Assembly (NCBI RefSeq): GCF_022605725.1
Contig: NC_065554.1
Coordinates: 16,449,100 to 16,513,099, forward strand
DNA length: 64,000 nucleotides
Direction: 5' to 3'
DNA from: Anthonomus grandis grandis
Taxonomy: Eukaryota; Arthropoda; Insecta; Coleoptera; Curculionidae
Below, piece after piece: positions 1 to 14,300 of the stretch. Under the pieces are notes generated by a model, which was not told the origin of the DNA, ran no database searches, and saw nothing but the letters and a program-made list of their open reading frames with translations. Both the position numbers and the translations under genes were made by a program. Positions within the stretch are counted from its first letter, which is position 1. Each line of letters starts with the position of its first letter.

Positions 1-1139
1 TATGACTTTTTTGAATTTTTACGACTACATTTTTTTTTAAATAAGTTTGTTGTGTTTTTTTTTCGGTCTAATGTATAGATTTATAAAAGGAATTGTTGGA
101 ACCGATAATTAAAAACAATCCTTTTTATTTAAATGTCTATATTTCGCCCTTTTTTAAAAACATTCTCAGGAGAATATTTTTAGTTTTTTCTGTTTCTTAA
201 AAAAAATAATATATGAATAAATTATGTTGTTTAAGAATTAAAGATTTTATTAAGAATTCAAAATAAATACAAAAATTTAGTACTGTTAGGCAAAACATAA
301 ATTGTGCCCCCCACGGACTTGTGTGTGTAAAAATAATAGATATTGCTTATATACTACAATAAACTAAAAATAGAAAACAGAAAAGAAACAGTAAAATCCA
401 TATTTTTCTTTATATAAATAATATGCATAGTACTATTATACAAAGTTGATTATTTCCAAACAAAATTAATGTTGTTAGTTAACATTCTATAACCAGCTTA
501 TTTTCTTTGACTTGAAATCCATATGAATCCATTCCTTTATCAAAAGTTTTGTGTGTTTTTTTTTTAAATTTTTTTAACTTATTAAGGACTTTTATTTTTA
601 GAGGTAAAATATTTAACAATTTACATCTAACAAAATATCAATATAAAATACAAAATATCCCGTTGTATGCCAATAAAATATAGAAGAGGAACAATGTATT
701 TTTGTAAATTCTTATTTTATTATTATAAATTCTGTCATGATGTTATTACCAAATTTTTCGATTTTTTTTAGCTTTGGTGAAAGATATATTACCTAGGCAC
801 CCTTATATTCCCTTATTCTTAGTAACTTTGATTCCTGATACAGTAAATCAGATGGAAATATCTTGGGTCTAAAAAGCATCACTTTAATTTAATAATATAC
901 TTTTTTCAAAGGTTCTATTATTGTTTTGCATGCAGCTCTCCAAATTAAAATACATAATTGATGATTGATTCAACTGGTGAATAGTTAATACTTTTAAGAC
1001 GCTTTTTGTTTACAATTTGTCTTAATTCATAGAATTTATAAATAATTTTCAAAGTTTTCTTGTGTTATAATCCATATGTACATTGCACATTTCGATTTTT
1101 ATTAAAATAAGCCCCAAGATATTTTGCTGACTCTATTCT
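1..1139. other. Upstream WNK intron sequence, no gene seen
   Basis: AT-rich sequence that should be the intron before the first visible WNK exon. The right part may include the 3' end of the non-LTR fragment that follows; I cannot set its boundary. No exon candidate with coding composition was seen. Confidence 0.5.
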
Positions 1140-1970
1140 TAATCTTACAATTACATAAACAATGCAAATTACAGTTTGAGTTATGCAAAATTAATTTAAT
1201 ATTTTTTAGTAAGACCCTATTTATTATTGAAAAAGTTATGAAATAAGTTTTCTCAGTATTCAGAGGTAATAAACTGGCATCTGACCAATCTTATACTCAG
1301 CTTTTTTAAAAACTTCTTGCCAAGTAGAGTTTTTTACTAATAACACTGTGTCATAAAATTGGGCTCCAAGACAGAACCTTGTGGAACACCAAAATCTATA
1401 TGGGATAAACTGCTAAGGACATTATTCACTTTGGGTTTTTGATATCTGTCAGATAAATAAGATTCTAAAAGATTTAGAACTTTACTTCTCCAGTTCTTTA
1501 GAAATTTTCAAATAAAATATGGTATGCCACAGTATCATCAAAGGCCTTACGTAGATCTTGAAAAACACGAACTGGGTTAAAGTTTCTTTTAATACCTTCC
1601 ATTAGAAAATTCTTAACCTCGTACATTGCATTCTCGGTATTAGAACCAGTCTTAAATGCAAATAGCGATGGCTCTATTACATTATTTTTACATTTTTTTT
1701 TAAAACATTTTGCAACAATTTTATTGATGACGCTTGTAATTGCTAATGACCTATTATTGTTTTGGTCAGCCTTATCTCCCCCTTTGAACAGTGGTATTAT
1801 TACAGATTTTTTAATGGTTTTTGGATATGAACCCAAAGAAGAAATAAGGTTAATAATATGAATTAAACGCTTTATTTAAAATTTATATTTTGATTTTATA
1901 AAATTGTTGCTCAGCTTATCTTCATCAAGACAGGAAGACTTTTTTAAGTAGTTAATTGTTCTTAAGAGAT
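1140..1970 (-). mobile_element. Non-LTR retrotransposon reverse transcriptase fragment
   Basis: On the minus strand 1498-1836 encodes a broken RT N-half: KKSVIIPLFKGGDKADQNN and SVINKIVAKCF, then the D-x-x-K-A-F-D block (QDLRKAFDDTVAYHIL). Downstream frames carry LLESYLSDRYQKPKV and DFGVPQGSVL, the RT block before the catalytic ADD. Stops and frameshifts throughout. A Jockey-like clade is likely, but I cannot place it exactly. Confidence 0.82.
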
Positions 1971-2216
1971 CTTCTATGATTGAACCAAAAAACATTGACT
2001 GCACAACATATCTTTGTTTATTTATATCTTTACTTAACTTGCTGCCAATTGAGCTAAAAAATCTATTTAAATGTGTAATTTTATTTACACTATTAAAATA
2101 TACAGGAATAATAAAATATGTTAACTATTACGTCTGCAGGGTATTCATTCCACTGTATACCACTGTAATATTTATGAACGCCTTGTGCTAGTAAATGATT
2201 TTATATTATTTAATAG

Positions 2217-2363
2217 GGCATTAAACCAGCTAGCTTTGATAAGGTAGAAAATCCAGAAATCAAGGATGTAATCGAGAGTTGTATAAGGCCAAAGAAGGAG
2301 GACAGGCCAAGAGTAAAAGATCTGTTACAACACGCCTTTTTTGAAGAAGACGTTGGATTAAAG
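2217..2363 (+). CDS. Wnk: WNK exon 1 of window: end of kinase domain
   Basis: 49 codons, phase 0 at both ends, flanked by TAATAG and GTAATT. The peptide opens [17 protein letters not shown] and continues with [10 protein letters not shown] and [10 protein letters not shown]. This is the kinase subdomain XI region of WNKs, with the invariant R of the ERP/DRP-type motif and the family's 'LL.H.FF.ED' end. The preceding exon is outside the window. Confidence 0.92.
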
Positions 2364-5300
2364 GTAATTATTTTCATATCCCTATTATATTTGATACTGA
2401 ATCTACAATCTCATGTTTGTCAAAAACTAAAAATTAAATGCAAATACTTATAGTTTTTTAGATATTTGACTTTTTAAAAATATTTTTCTGTTTAGGTGGA
2501 AGTAGTTTCACAAGAAGAGAAAAAGATCGTGTTCAGATTAAGAGTTATAGACCCAAAGAAACGAACACATAAACACAAAGAAAACGAAGCCATTCAGTTT
2601 GAGTTTGATATAGAAACTGATAAATATGACGCCATCGCAGCAGAAATGGTAGGATTTGTTTATTATTTCCATTAAACTAAAATGCTTACGAACCACTACA
2701 GTTGCATTTCGTGAAATTGCGCATTTGATCGATTTAAAACTTCGAATAATTTTGGAACACATTCGTTAATTTTAGGACATTGATTGTCAATAGTAATCAG
2801 ATGTTGACGTTTTTAATTTTTAGGCTAAATCGGGCATTATATTTGAAGAGGATGCGAAAACTGTAGCCCAATTGCTAAAAGCCCAAATAGTGTTAATAAA
2901 TAAGGAAAGAGAAAAGCAAGAGAAACAAAATAAGGAGCAAGAAGCTTTGGCGCAGCAGTTGCAATACCAACAATTCTTACAACAGCAAGGTATTTTCAAA
3001 TCTTCCGTTTTCTTTTATTTTCGAGTCAGTTAAATAATTCTTTAGTTTAGCAACTTTTGTTAAAATCAACTTTTTTCAAAAGAAATTTTTCGCAACTATT
3101 TTTATCGACCAAATTTCACTAAAATGCCTACTTTTGAAAATATTGCAAGGCGAAAACTCTCCAATATATCAATTCCCGATAAGTTGCAATACTTGACGAA
3201 ATTCTATATATTCTAAAATGTTTAAATAAATGTCATACTTAAAAATCTAATAAAACATACATATTCACATATTATATCCGCAAATGCTACTAATGACTTA
3301 TATTGATGTATAAGATTATCATTAAATAATTCTATAAATAAATAATATAATAAAAAAAACTTTTTGCATTTTTACCTAACCCAATCCATCAAAACGCTAC
3401 TCCAATAAAATGTTCATGCTTTACAATTTGACAACGGTGTAGTTCTTAATTAAATTCTCCTGAATAAGTTGACACAAATTGAAATGTCAATTAAACACAT
3501 CAATGTTTAAATAAAATTAGACAAACTGTAAAAAAAATTACATTTGTACTAATTTGACATTCCATAGTTGCTACTAATATTTGATAATAAATAGACATTA
3601 ATTGTGCCTATAGATGTACCGAGCCTTTTTGTAAATACCGGATCAATTCTTTTGTATGTGTATGTGAATCAATATTGCAAATATTGATATTAATGAAACT
3701 TGTGAAATATTTTTGCCGCCACTTTTAAATTAATTTTGGTACCGAAATGAGTCGGTTTAACAAAAAATTTCAACAAATTAAGTTGATTTTAACGAAAGTT
3801 GCTAAGCTGCACAAGTATCACACACACACACGTACTAAACAAGCTAGTGTCTTTTGGCAAACTTTAACAACTATCTTTGATGAATTTGACAATAATCTTC
3901 ACAAACAAATAAAAAAATTAAAAAAATAACTAAAAACCTTCAATAAAACCCAACACCAAAGTGAAAAATGTTGCGTAAATTAAGTAAATATGCGCCCCAT
4001 TCTAATAATAGATATGGATTAAGATTTTCAGCAAATCATATTACCTAACATAAATTATGAGAAAGGATGGTAATATAAGTTACTGTAAAGTATATACATA
4101 TAAAGAAATTCCACAGAGAAAAAAACTTATACATGTATAACAGTTATTTAAACTTTCAGGTTTAAAATCAAAAATAATATAAAAATTCAATTCAAACTCA
4201 TATATTTTAAGTTATACACCAAGACGTTTACAATAAAATTGTCAAGAAAAAAATTATCTTAAAAATTAAGGTAAACAAATTACCTTATACCACATACCTA
4301 TATAGTAAAGACAAGACTAAAACTATTCAAAGTAACATTTGAATCTATCAGAACATAATCGAGTTTCGTCAAATAATTTTTGGCGACTCTAATATAATTT
4401 CTTAATTATTTTTTTTAATAGGGTTTGAAAATTTGTTTTAGATATTTTTTTATATTTTATGAAAAATAATTATTTCTTAACCTACTATGGCTTAATCGTA
4501 CATGATAAAAGCGATAGAAATTCACTTGTCGGGTAGTATCATTAGGCTCTGGCCGTGTAAATAATGGTTTATTGTCATGAGTATAAATTAGGCATTTATA
4601 AATATAAGAATATAGCAAAGTTAAAATATTAAATTCTAATAGTATCTATGAAAACATCTATACAATCTGGCAACTTTGTAGTTATTAGTCCTATTCTCCT
4701 GTATAAATTTTGTTAATTGGTTAAACACTGATAATAATGAAAATATTTGCAAAATGTTGCTTTCGCCACTTTTAAATTAAGTTTTATGGTAAAACCAGCC
4801 ATTACAACAAGAAATTCCATCGAAATAAGTTGATCTGGACAAAATTTGCCAAAATTTAGTTTTATGACTATCCGAAAAACTAACTTAATTTTTTATATTA
4901 GCTGAGCAACAACAGCTAAATCAGCAACAGCAGTTAAGCCAGCAGCAACAACAACAAATAAACCAGCAACAACAGCAACTCAACCAGCAACAACAACAAC
5001 AAATAAATCAGCAACAAAGCAGTCAACAGGTCCTTTTTCTATTTTGTCCGGTTTTTCAACTGTAAACCCAATAATAATAATTTCAGTACCAGCAATCTCA
5101 ATACCAACCACAACCGAATCTCATTCAGCAAGTGCAGCCGGAACAGCCTCAGTATCAACAACCGGGCATCGTACCTACGGAACAACAACAGCAACAGTAC
5201 CAACAGCCTCAAGTACAGCCCATGTCGACTGTGCAACCGGACCAGCAGCAGTACCAGCAACAGCCGACTGTTGTTCAGCAACAGCCCCCACCGGAGTTGC

Positions 5301-8300
5301 AACATCAGTATTCGCAGCAACAGCCTCCACCGGAACTGCAGCATCAGTATTCACAGCAACAACCCTCGCAGCAGCAGATTCTGCAGCCGGAGGGTCAAAG
5401 TCAAGTAAGTATTTCTTAAAAAAAAACTGTTATTGGGAGCCTTTTACGGAATTTCTCTTCTCGGTTTTTATTCTTTCTTAAATCGTTTAATGGAACCCCT
5501 TGAAACAATGCGAAAAGTTTTGCTATCCTCATTTTCATCGTGATATATTTTTTGTAATTTTTAAATGACATTTTTTGTAACTTTCTAAACCAATGCCCAA
5601 GAAGATTTCTCAAAACTACCACTGCCATAAATTCACTTCGATATCATTATGGATGAAAAATTTGATTAAAGTAACGGTCGTACCACATATAATTGAATCA
5701 CTCGCTTGTCTATTGCTTAGATTGATATATTTTTAAAAAAATACGATTAAAAAGTATGATGCTCACTTTACACTCTCAAGGGTTTATAAAGTTCAATGCA
5801 CTAGTGCGTAAAATGTAATTGATCAGAACTTATAATTTGTCAAAATTATCAGCAACATAAAATTGATTTTAATTTCATTGTGATACACGGTAGCGGTCGT
5901 ACCAAACATCATTAAATCACGCAATTATATATTTTTCTTGGATCGTTATAAAATATTTATTTTTTTATTTCAACAGCAGAGCCAACTAACAAGAATAAAA
6001 TAGTACAGGTTTTTTTTTTTGCAAGTTCAAAGTCTCTATTAATATCAACAATGTTGCACTACATTTCAGAAAAAAAATACAACAATAAATCCTTAAGCTG
6101 CACATACCTTGTCTGGATTCTACCTAAATATTATACTCTTTATTTATAATAGATAAAGTACAAAATACAAATTTAATTAGAATTATTATACTATTAACTA
6201 AACTTGGAATGACAGAAAAGAAAAAGAAATGCAGAAAAGAACGTCCTGAAAATACAAACCAAAGATAAACCAAATTAACTTAAAAATAAAAAATAATAAT
6301 TTATAACTAATATCCAACATCAATTCACCCTTACATCGTAAATTTTGGAGAATATTTGGTGGCCTTGATCCTTTATCCAGGTAGAAATTTTATTTAAATA
6401 ACTAGAATTTAGTTTAGGAACATTTTTTAGTTTGCTTGGCAAGTGGATGTAAATTCTTACCCCAATGAACATTATATGTCTTTGGGAGGCTGTGAAGTAT
6501 GCCAGTGGCACCATTAAGTTTCCCCTATCAACTGATCGTGTCGCAACTGTATGTAAAATTAATTGTTTATATTTTTCTCTCTTTTTCTTGTATCGAAGAA
6601 CTTTTTTATATATAGTTGTCTTATTATTAAAAGGTTTGTTTGTTTTTGAAGTAAGTCTGATGGAAATCTTTTAGTTTTTTTGGTAACAATTTTGATCGGG
6701 CATACATTAAAATTGACTCGTGATTGGTATATAATTTGTAAATGGTTTTGTGGATCGTTCCAACAGCATCATCTGTATGACTCTCATACCCCAAATTCCT
6801 ATCAAGAGAAAAACCCAAATATCTTACATGATTTCTGGCCGATAGGATACGATCACATTTACACTGCATAGTTTAGTGTAACAGAATACATATACATAAA
6901 AATTATAATAATAAGTAGAGGGAAGTGGCTGTGTTGCTCAAAGGATAATACAAATTAATCAAACTAGATGTATTCAAAGCAATTTATTTTTAGATTATTA
7001 CAATAAAATGTAAACAAAACACAAGGAAGACTAACGTGCTCCCCTTTTTAAAAACTGTTCGTCCTGTTTAGTGTTCTGTATAGTCTTAAGTGTGTCTAAA
7101 TGTAATGTATAATTTTGATACTATCAAATGTCTAGAAAGATCAAGAAGTAATATTAAAGACAATTTTAGTCTTTTAGGTCCAAAGTTTTAATTTAAATGA
7201 ATTACGAGAGTTATCTACGAAAGGGTCAAGATTAAGTTCGTTAAATTCTCTCATCATTCTGGTGATTGGGGAAAATATACCGTAAATAGCATGATGAAAA
7301 GGCAAACGAAATATAGCAGAGTTTTCTAAAGTACTAGGACAATAAAACAATCCATTTTAATAGTTTAGAGATTGTGACTAAACTATAACGAGTACTCTAA
7401 CTACCTACTAAAACTATTGATATTTTATATATGATTTATTGTTATTTTCAATGTATGGTAAATTTCAATGTGAGCCTTGAAAGTTAGGGAACGCAAGTTA
7501 AGAAATGCTTTTTGAACGGCTTCAATTGTTTCGACATGCTTAGAATAAAAAGAAGACCATACAGGCGAGGCATATTCAAGCACAGAACGAACAATTGAAA
7601 AGTAGAGCATTTTGAAACAAAATACAGACAATTTACCAGAGTTACTCACAACAAAATCAATATTACCCTTATTTACAATCTCATAATGAGACGCAAAGTT
7701 TCAATTCACTGACCAGTAACATACCGAAATATCTAACGGCAGTAACAGATTAGAGAACTAAGCCATTTATTGTAACGATTTACAGCTAATCTCAGAGAAC
7801 GGCCAAATGAAATGTTTAACCTTTTTTTATATTAAGCTCCATGCAACTATTTGCTGACCTTAAAGAAACACTATCAACAACAGCTTGCAAAAGTTGCGCA
7901 ACAATTGTGAATTTTATCACTTGTACAGTTTTAGGTCGTCTGCAAGAAAAAAATTCCGAGATAGAAACAGATCTGCTCTTTTTTTTGCTTTTCAGTTTTT
8001 TTAGCGTAGTTGCTATTGATCCGACATGTAGGAGGTCCTGAATTTAAATTCAAAAGAAGTAAATTTATTTACAAAAGTGACAAAGTCAGGCTATGCCGAG
8101 AAATTGTAATGCGGTGAAAAAATATATAAATCTTACAGTAACTGGGTTGAACATAGCTGAAATTTGTCTTGCTTTAATCGATTAATGTAGCACACAGATT
8201 TTTATTAAAATCCTATCTTTTTTATTCGTGGCAAATTCCCGTTCGTAAACAAGGATCATTTTACATAAATAATAATTATAATAAAGCAATGGATTTTTCT

Positions 8301-11300
8301 AATATTTCTAAACGATTAGTGAGAAATCGATGATACTTTTTTGTTCTTATCATAAAATTGTGACAGTATAGAAAGTGATGATATATTTTTTAGCAACAGC
8401 AAAACATAATATACCAACAGACGCAGCCACAAATCCAAAGTCAGCCGCAAAATGTGCCAATTCAAACCCAACCGGTTCAGCCTCAACAGCCCGCACCCGA
8501 TCAAACTCAGATGCAGTCCTCGCCCAACGCGCAGGTGCATAGGCAGTCCTCGGTAGATCCTCAAATACAGTCACAACCGATCGTTCATAAACAAACTGCG
8601 CCCACGCAGTTCGTTCAACAGAATTATGTCGCGGAAGGCGTTGCGCAACATGCCGAATATCTACAGGTAAGATTTCTTTCTTTTTTTTTGGTTATAGTTC
8701 ATGATATTGGATTTTTTTATCTAAAAAATTTATTTTTATTTTGAATATGTATAAAGATGTAAAACCTAGTTATGGGGTGACAACAGGCAACCAAATTAAG
8801 TGATATTGAATAGGTAGAGCCCATAAAATAAATTTAAAGTACAAAATTGATAACTGCTTGTTTCAATATTATCGGGATTTGAGGAGTTATACAAAGTCTA
8901 GTATTATAAATATTACTCTGTGGGAGAGAATGATTTATCCAAGTTGAAAAAGTCATGCTTTTTGGCGTGTCAAAAAGAAATTCGAATAAATTAGCAAAAA
9001 TTTTTTATATATACATTTGCTAATAATTCCTTATCTAGATCTCGATCCACAAATTGATAATATGGATTTTATGTCATGATAAAAATCAAATACAATTTAA
9101 TAATATGACATCAAATTATATTTGCATCTAAATGCTGTATAGTTTAAATTTGAGCCCTTAGCAATTGATGGGCTAAAACAAATAGGATTAGCTCATTAAA
9201 AATCTTGAAAAATATATATTATGTATATTTCAATTTAAAAAAAAAATGTCAGACAACTTGTTATGCATTTCTTAATTTTATAAATTAAAACTCAAAAGTG
9301 CACATTTTCCTAATGACTAGCTCAATTACACCTGCACCAAATAGTTAAAGTAAATCTGATGTGTCATATATATGAATCAATAATACAGTTGTTAAATTAT
9401 TAACACAGTATTGAAAAGATACTTGAAAAGGCATTTTACAATTTATTCAAATTATTTCATATTTCAATAAACATTAATCAGGGATCCGAAAGGACCACCC
9501 ATTTAAAATTGCTATACAACTCCTAATATCCAAATGGAAACAAAAAGTTAATAATAATAAATACGTTTTTGTTGTTGAATGAGATATGACTGTTTTTTGA
9601 TCTGAGAAAGGACATTTAAAATTATAGATTAGAGATTTATTATCTAGGAAATTTAAATGGTATGGTCTTAAGAAAGGTGGCATAAAGTGGTTTAAAGAAT
9701 TATTGTCCAAAATTCACATCATATTATCAAACCTAGCTTTACGGATTCAAAATTACGTACTCGCGATATAAAGACAGATGACAGACCAGAGTTGTTCTCG
9801 CTTGACGAATCGAGTTACCGTTTTCAAGTAATGCTTAGTATTCGAATAATCCATTTTTATCATAAAATTAAAAATCTAAGCATTCAAAATATTAAGTGAA
9901 TATTCAAAATGTATTGGATTTAAATAAGACAACGTTTTGAGTATATTAAAAAAAAACTTTCTCTACTTTGTCTCCAACGGAATTGGCAAATATTTATCTT
10001 TATGTGCAAGACTAATTGTCTTTAAAAGAATCCCACTTCGTTTATTATTGAGTGTCAATCATTGCAAATATTGCATAACATAGGTATGAGGACAATTCTT
10101 AGTTGCAACCGATATATTTTTTATTTATAAGTAGAAAAAAGTAGTGCTAACAGCAAATTCTGATGAATTTCTTTTACTGAGGGGCGAAATTCACACATAT
10201 TCAACAAGAAGTCTAAATGATTTTAATATCAATAAAACCAAAACACATAGTACAATGTTGTCGTTTCTTTTTAAGTACATGATTGAATTTTACTGCCTCC
10301 TAATTTAACAAAAATGCTGTGAAGAAAATAATACATTTTTACATTTTAAAGTTTGTCTTATATACTAGAAAGACTAGTTTTTAAATGTGTAGTTAGTAAG
10401 TTAGATTTATTTACTGCTAGTAGAAATTCGATTTCAAGAAACCATTTTGTTTCATAAAAGGCTTATTTAAAAAAAAAATATATCATTGGTTTAGAAACAA
10501 AACACATTACATGCAGTCAAAAAACTCACTTTTGAAGAATATGACTATGAAATATTTTAATTATGATGGAAATTAAAACTATTTCTATAAAAAAATCGAT
10601 TGTCTTGTGGTTCATTCATAATGAAAATAATTTGAGAAAAATATGTTTTGGTTGTAACCCTAGGATTGAACTCTATTTTTTATTAATTTAAATTGGGAAA
10701 ATCAATTGATATAATTGATCATGATGCAAATCATTAAATTTGGTTGGCATACAATATCATGAATTCTGAAGATGGCTGTGATTAAACCTTTGGGAACTAA
10801 ATGGTACCAATACACTAAAAAATGAAGAGCTGTGAGTGTGTTGGTAATGTTTTGTTTAATTCTTGGAAAATTAGTAACATTTGCAATGATTGATGATGAC
10901 AGTTTTCAGGAATTGATGATGATATCTGATTACACCGTGTTTAGGCAGCAACCTAAAAAATGTATTACAATATATTGCCCTACAAATGTATTTAATGAAG
11001 GCAGAAAAAAATCTGTGGAGAGGAAAGTGGATATGCCTTGTTGGTTTTAGTTAAGTTTTATATAATCAAATCACAATATAACACTGGCAGGTTATTAATT
11101 AGTTTATACTAGGCAAACTTAAATTATGAAGTTTAATAGGTTTCTTATATAAACGTATTTGGCCACTTTCAGTTCTTTCTCGAACGTTAGTTTATATTTA
11201 TCGATTTTAGAATTTTTGGAATGCATAATATCTTTCTCTAAAGATGTTATGGTTAAACGGTGGTTATATATTCGGGACGCCTTTTTGCCGATTCTTTAAC

Positions 11301-14300
11301 TGGAAATCTCTGAAATGTAACATTCTTTGTAAATTAATAATAATTCTAATTATGTGCTAATTATGTTATGGAAAATCTCGAAAAAATAAACCGTTTTAAA
11401 CTTGCAAACTAGACTAATAATTTTATTATATTTTATTGGTTTTCAATTCTTTCAAAGGTTGCTGGCACCCAGAGCCAAGAAAATACAGCGCTCAAGTCAA
11501 TATCGCAACCGGAGCTTTTACATTCGGCTAATCATTCGGAACAGCACAGACTGAGCGTCGATAGCCAAATTGAAATGCAACAACAACAGCCTCAAAACTA
11601 CCAGCACCAACAAAACTATATTGCGCAACAGCCGAACTATCAACCACCACCTGCGAATCAAAATTACCAGCCGGCAACGTATCAATCGCAGCAAAGTTAT
11701 CCGGATCCGCAACAACAGCAGCAATATCAACAATACCCGCAACCGGATATGAATCAGCAACAACAACAGTTTGTGCAACAGCAGCAGCAACAACAACAAC
11801 AATATCAGCAATCTCAGCAGTAAGTCCCGCTTTTTTTTTCTTATTGATGATTGATTAATCTTTAAAAATATAAAGAATTAAAAAATAAACCCTCTTAATT
11901 GGAGGTAGTTATGCATAACTTAACCCAAAAGCTAAATTAATAATTTTAGGAAATCGCGGATTAATTTTGCATGACCTTAAAAATTCATATAGTCAGTCCT
12001 ATTATGATACAGATCTAATTTTCGCAAGACACTATTTTAAAATTGATCTATAGCCCGTATCAAATAAAGTTCGATGCACGTTAGGTGTGAGGTAAATAAG
12101 TTGCCTACCAACTGTATATATTTTTAGAAGTGACATTATAAATGGCTGAAGGGTATAATATTCAAGTAAATTACTTTATTGCAATAGTGTTTTCAATGTC
12201 TAATAGGTAACTATCCCCCAATTTTTTTCGCAGAGTCTTTTGTCCAGTGTCATTGTCCTTGGTCGATATTTAACACTTGGTCAAGCTATGCATACCTACG
12301 TACTACTAACTACGTATCTCTAAATACACTCATCAACATGGTCTAGAGGAAAAAGGTATTAAATGACAACTAAATGAAAATTTGGACATTTATTTGGAAA
12401 ATATTGATATTATACACATCTGAATTCTGTATGAAAATTTAAAGAAGTAAAATAACGAAAATTCGAAATAAAAAAAGTCAATAGAGAAGAAAAAGTCTTT
12501 TATCTAGAGTCTATGATCACCTCTAATATTATTAATTGCGCAGCATCAGTTTGCCATGCTCTTAACTAAATTGTCAATGTCGTTTTGCTTAATTTGTATC
12601 CATTGCTCTTGCATATAGTTCTGCAACTCTTCCCTTGAATGGAAACCAGATTAGTTCGCAAAACTATCGAAACTCCAGCCCAAACCCTTAAAGAAAACTA
12701 CAAGTTTGGTCAAAATTCTCGATATCAAATACTTATTTATTTATCATCGATGCATATATTTAAATAGAAAATAAAGGCGTAATCAGATCTAAATAAAAAT
12801 AATAAAACATTATAATCAATTTAAATTACCATGTAAAATAAAAATAAGTACCTAATATACAGCTTCTGAAAATCACATCTTTAAAAAATAGCAACTTTAA
12901 TGCGTGCACACTAGGGATTCTGGTGTCGCCGAGTTGCGAATTTAATTCGATAGAAGAAGTGGATTGCATATTTTATTATAATTTAGAAAAAATTAAAAAA
13001 AAATTTAATTGATCATAAAACAAAACATACATAACCTAGTGCAAAAAGTAATAGAAAATGTACTTAGACAACTAAGGAACATTTCAAGATTATGGTATAA
13101 CATACGATATAACCGATACACCAAATCATCACGAAGATAAATCGGTGCAAAATGACCCTACAATCTAAAAAAACTAAGAGGAAGTACAAAAGAAGATATC
13201 TCAGTCTATTCCGACCCACGAACAGGGCGATATTGACAGAAGGAAATATGCAAAAAGGACCGGAATCAAACGCTCAAGGTAAAAATGGAAAGACACTTAC
13301 ATGTGGTTCCTCAATTACATCCAGCAGGGATTTCTCTTACTGATATTGTCTATTTAGCACAACCACCTTATTTGCTATAGTCTTGCATGGCAATTTATTG
13401 TACTAAATTGTAATTTGCAACTTTAGTGCAAGTTAAAATGCAAAAATTGACATCGCGATTTAATTTTTTTTAAGCAGCCATTGTTGCACTGTTTTGCGCC
13501 TACAGCATCGACGTGACGTCATCGTGCCTTACAGGATGTGCTAAGCGTTTAAATATAAAAATAGAAAACTGATTAGCCAAACTGTGTTTATGCCGGTAAA
13601 TTTAAAATACTAAATATATTATAAAAAGCCAAAATATTTGACCAGACCCAGGCCGGAACCTACAACCCGGTATACTAGCGCGCCATTGGCAAGTGCTTAA
13701 CACATTCCACTAAATGGGGCTTGTAGATAATAAATCATAGTGATATTTATATGAAAAGTTGTATTATTTAATGTTCCTGAAGATTGAAAACGTCGTTTAC
13801 ACAAACCAAGACAGGGCTCCTTTTTTTCTCTATAACTAGTTCTCCAACCTTTCAAAAGACCCACCCTTTTTACCTTGATGCAACAAAGTAGATTCATTGA
13901 CAGAAAAAGAGTGACCGGATGATAGGAGGTGGTTAGCAAAGGCAAACTTAGTCTCAGTAACTGAGACTAAGGACTCAGTAACCGAGTCCTTAAACCTCTC
14001 CACTAAACCATATTATATGTTCTGTGTTACTCTCGTAAAAACTTATCAACACACCCAAATAAACCACAAAGTTCCGTCTTGGTATCTGTCAACTTCTTGA
14101 ATAGTTTTCAAAGCGAGACGCGTTGCCAGGTGTTCGCCACAGCTTCGGCCTTCTTCAATCAGGACGTAAGGCCAATCTTAATTCATCAGTATGCCCATTC
14201 ATGCTTTCCTGATGTTTGTCGGTCCATCCTTACCTTCTCGCGCGATTTGCACGGGAGAAGCTCTAATGGGACGTTTGGCGTAAAGATTGATTTCATGTAA

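Larger units (their letters stand above)
5405..8393. other. WNK intron with two non-LTR fragments and a diverged direct repeat
   Basis: No gene. It holds the minus-strand retrotransposon pieces at 6310-6870 and 7140-7970 and the direct repeat at 5630-5960. The rest (5960-6310, 6870-7140, 7970-8393) shows nothing recognisable. Confidence 0.6.

Noticed and set aside
3747..3929. 60-residue K/T-rich plus-strand frame
   Set aside because: Overlaps the arm of an inverted repeat and has AT-driven composition.
5039..5481. Overlapping open frames on both strands around the Q-rich exon
   Set aside because: Frame shadows of CAA/CAG-rich coding sequence (poly-L and poly-T/A translations); only the frame continuous with WNK phases is kept.
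11518..11811. Leucine-rich minus-strand open frame
   Set aside because: Antisense translation of glutamine codons (CAG/CAA gives CTG/TTG).
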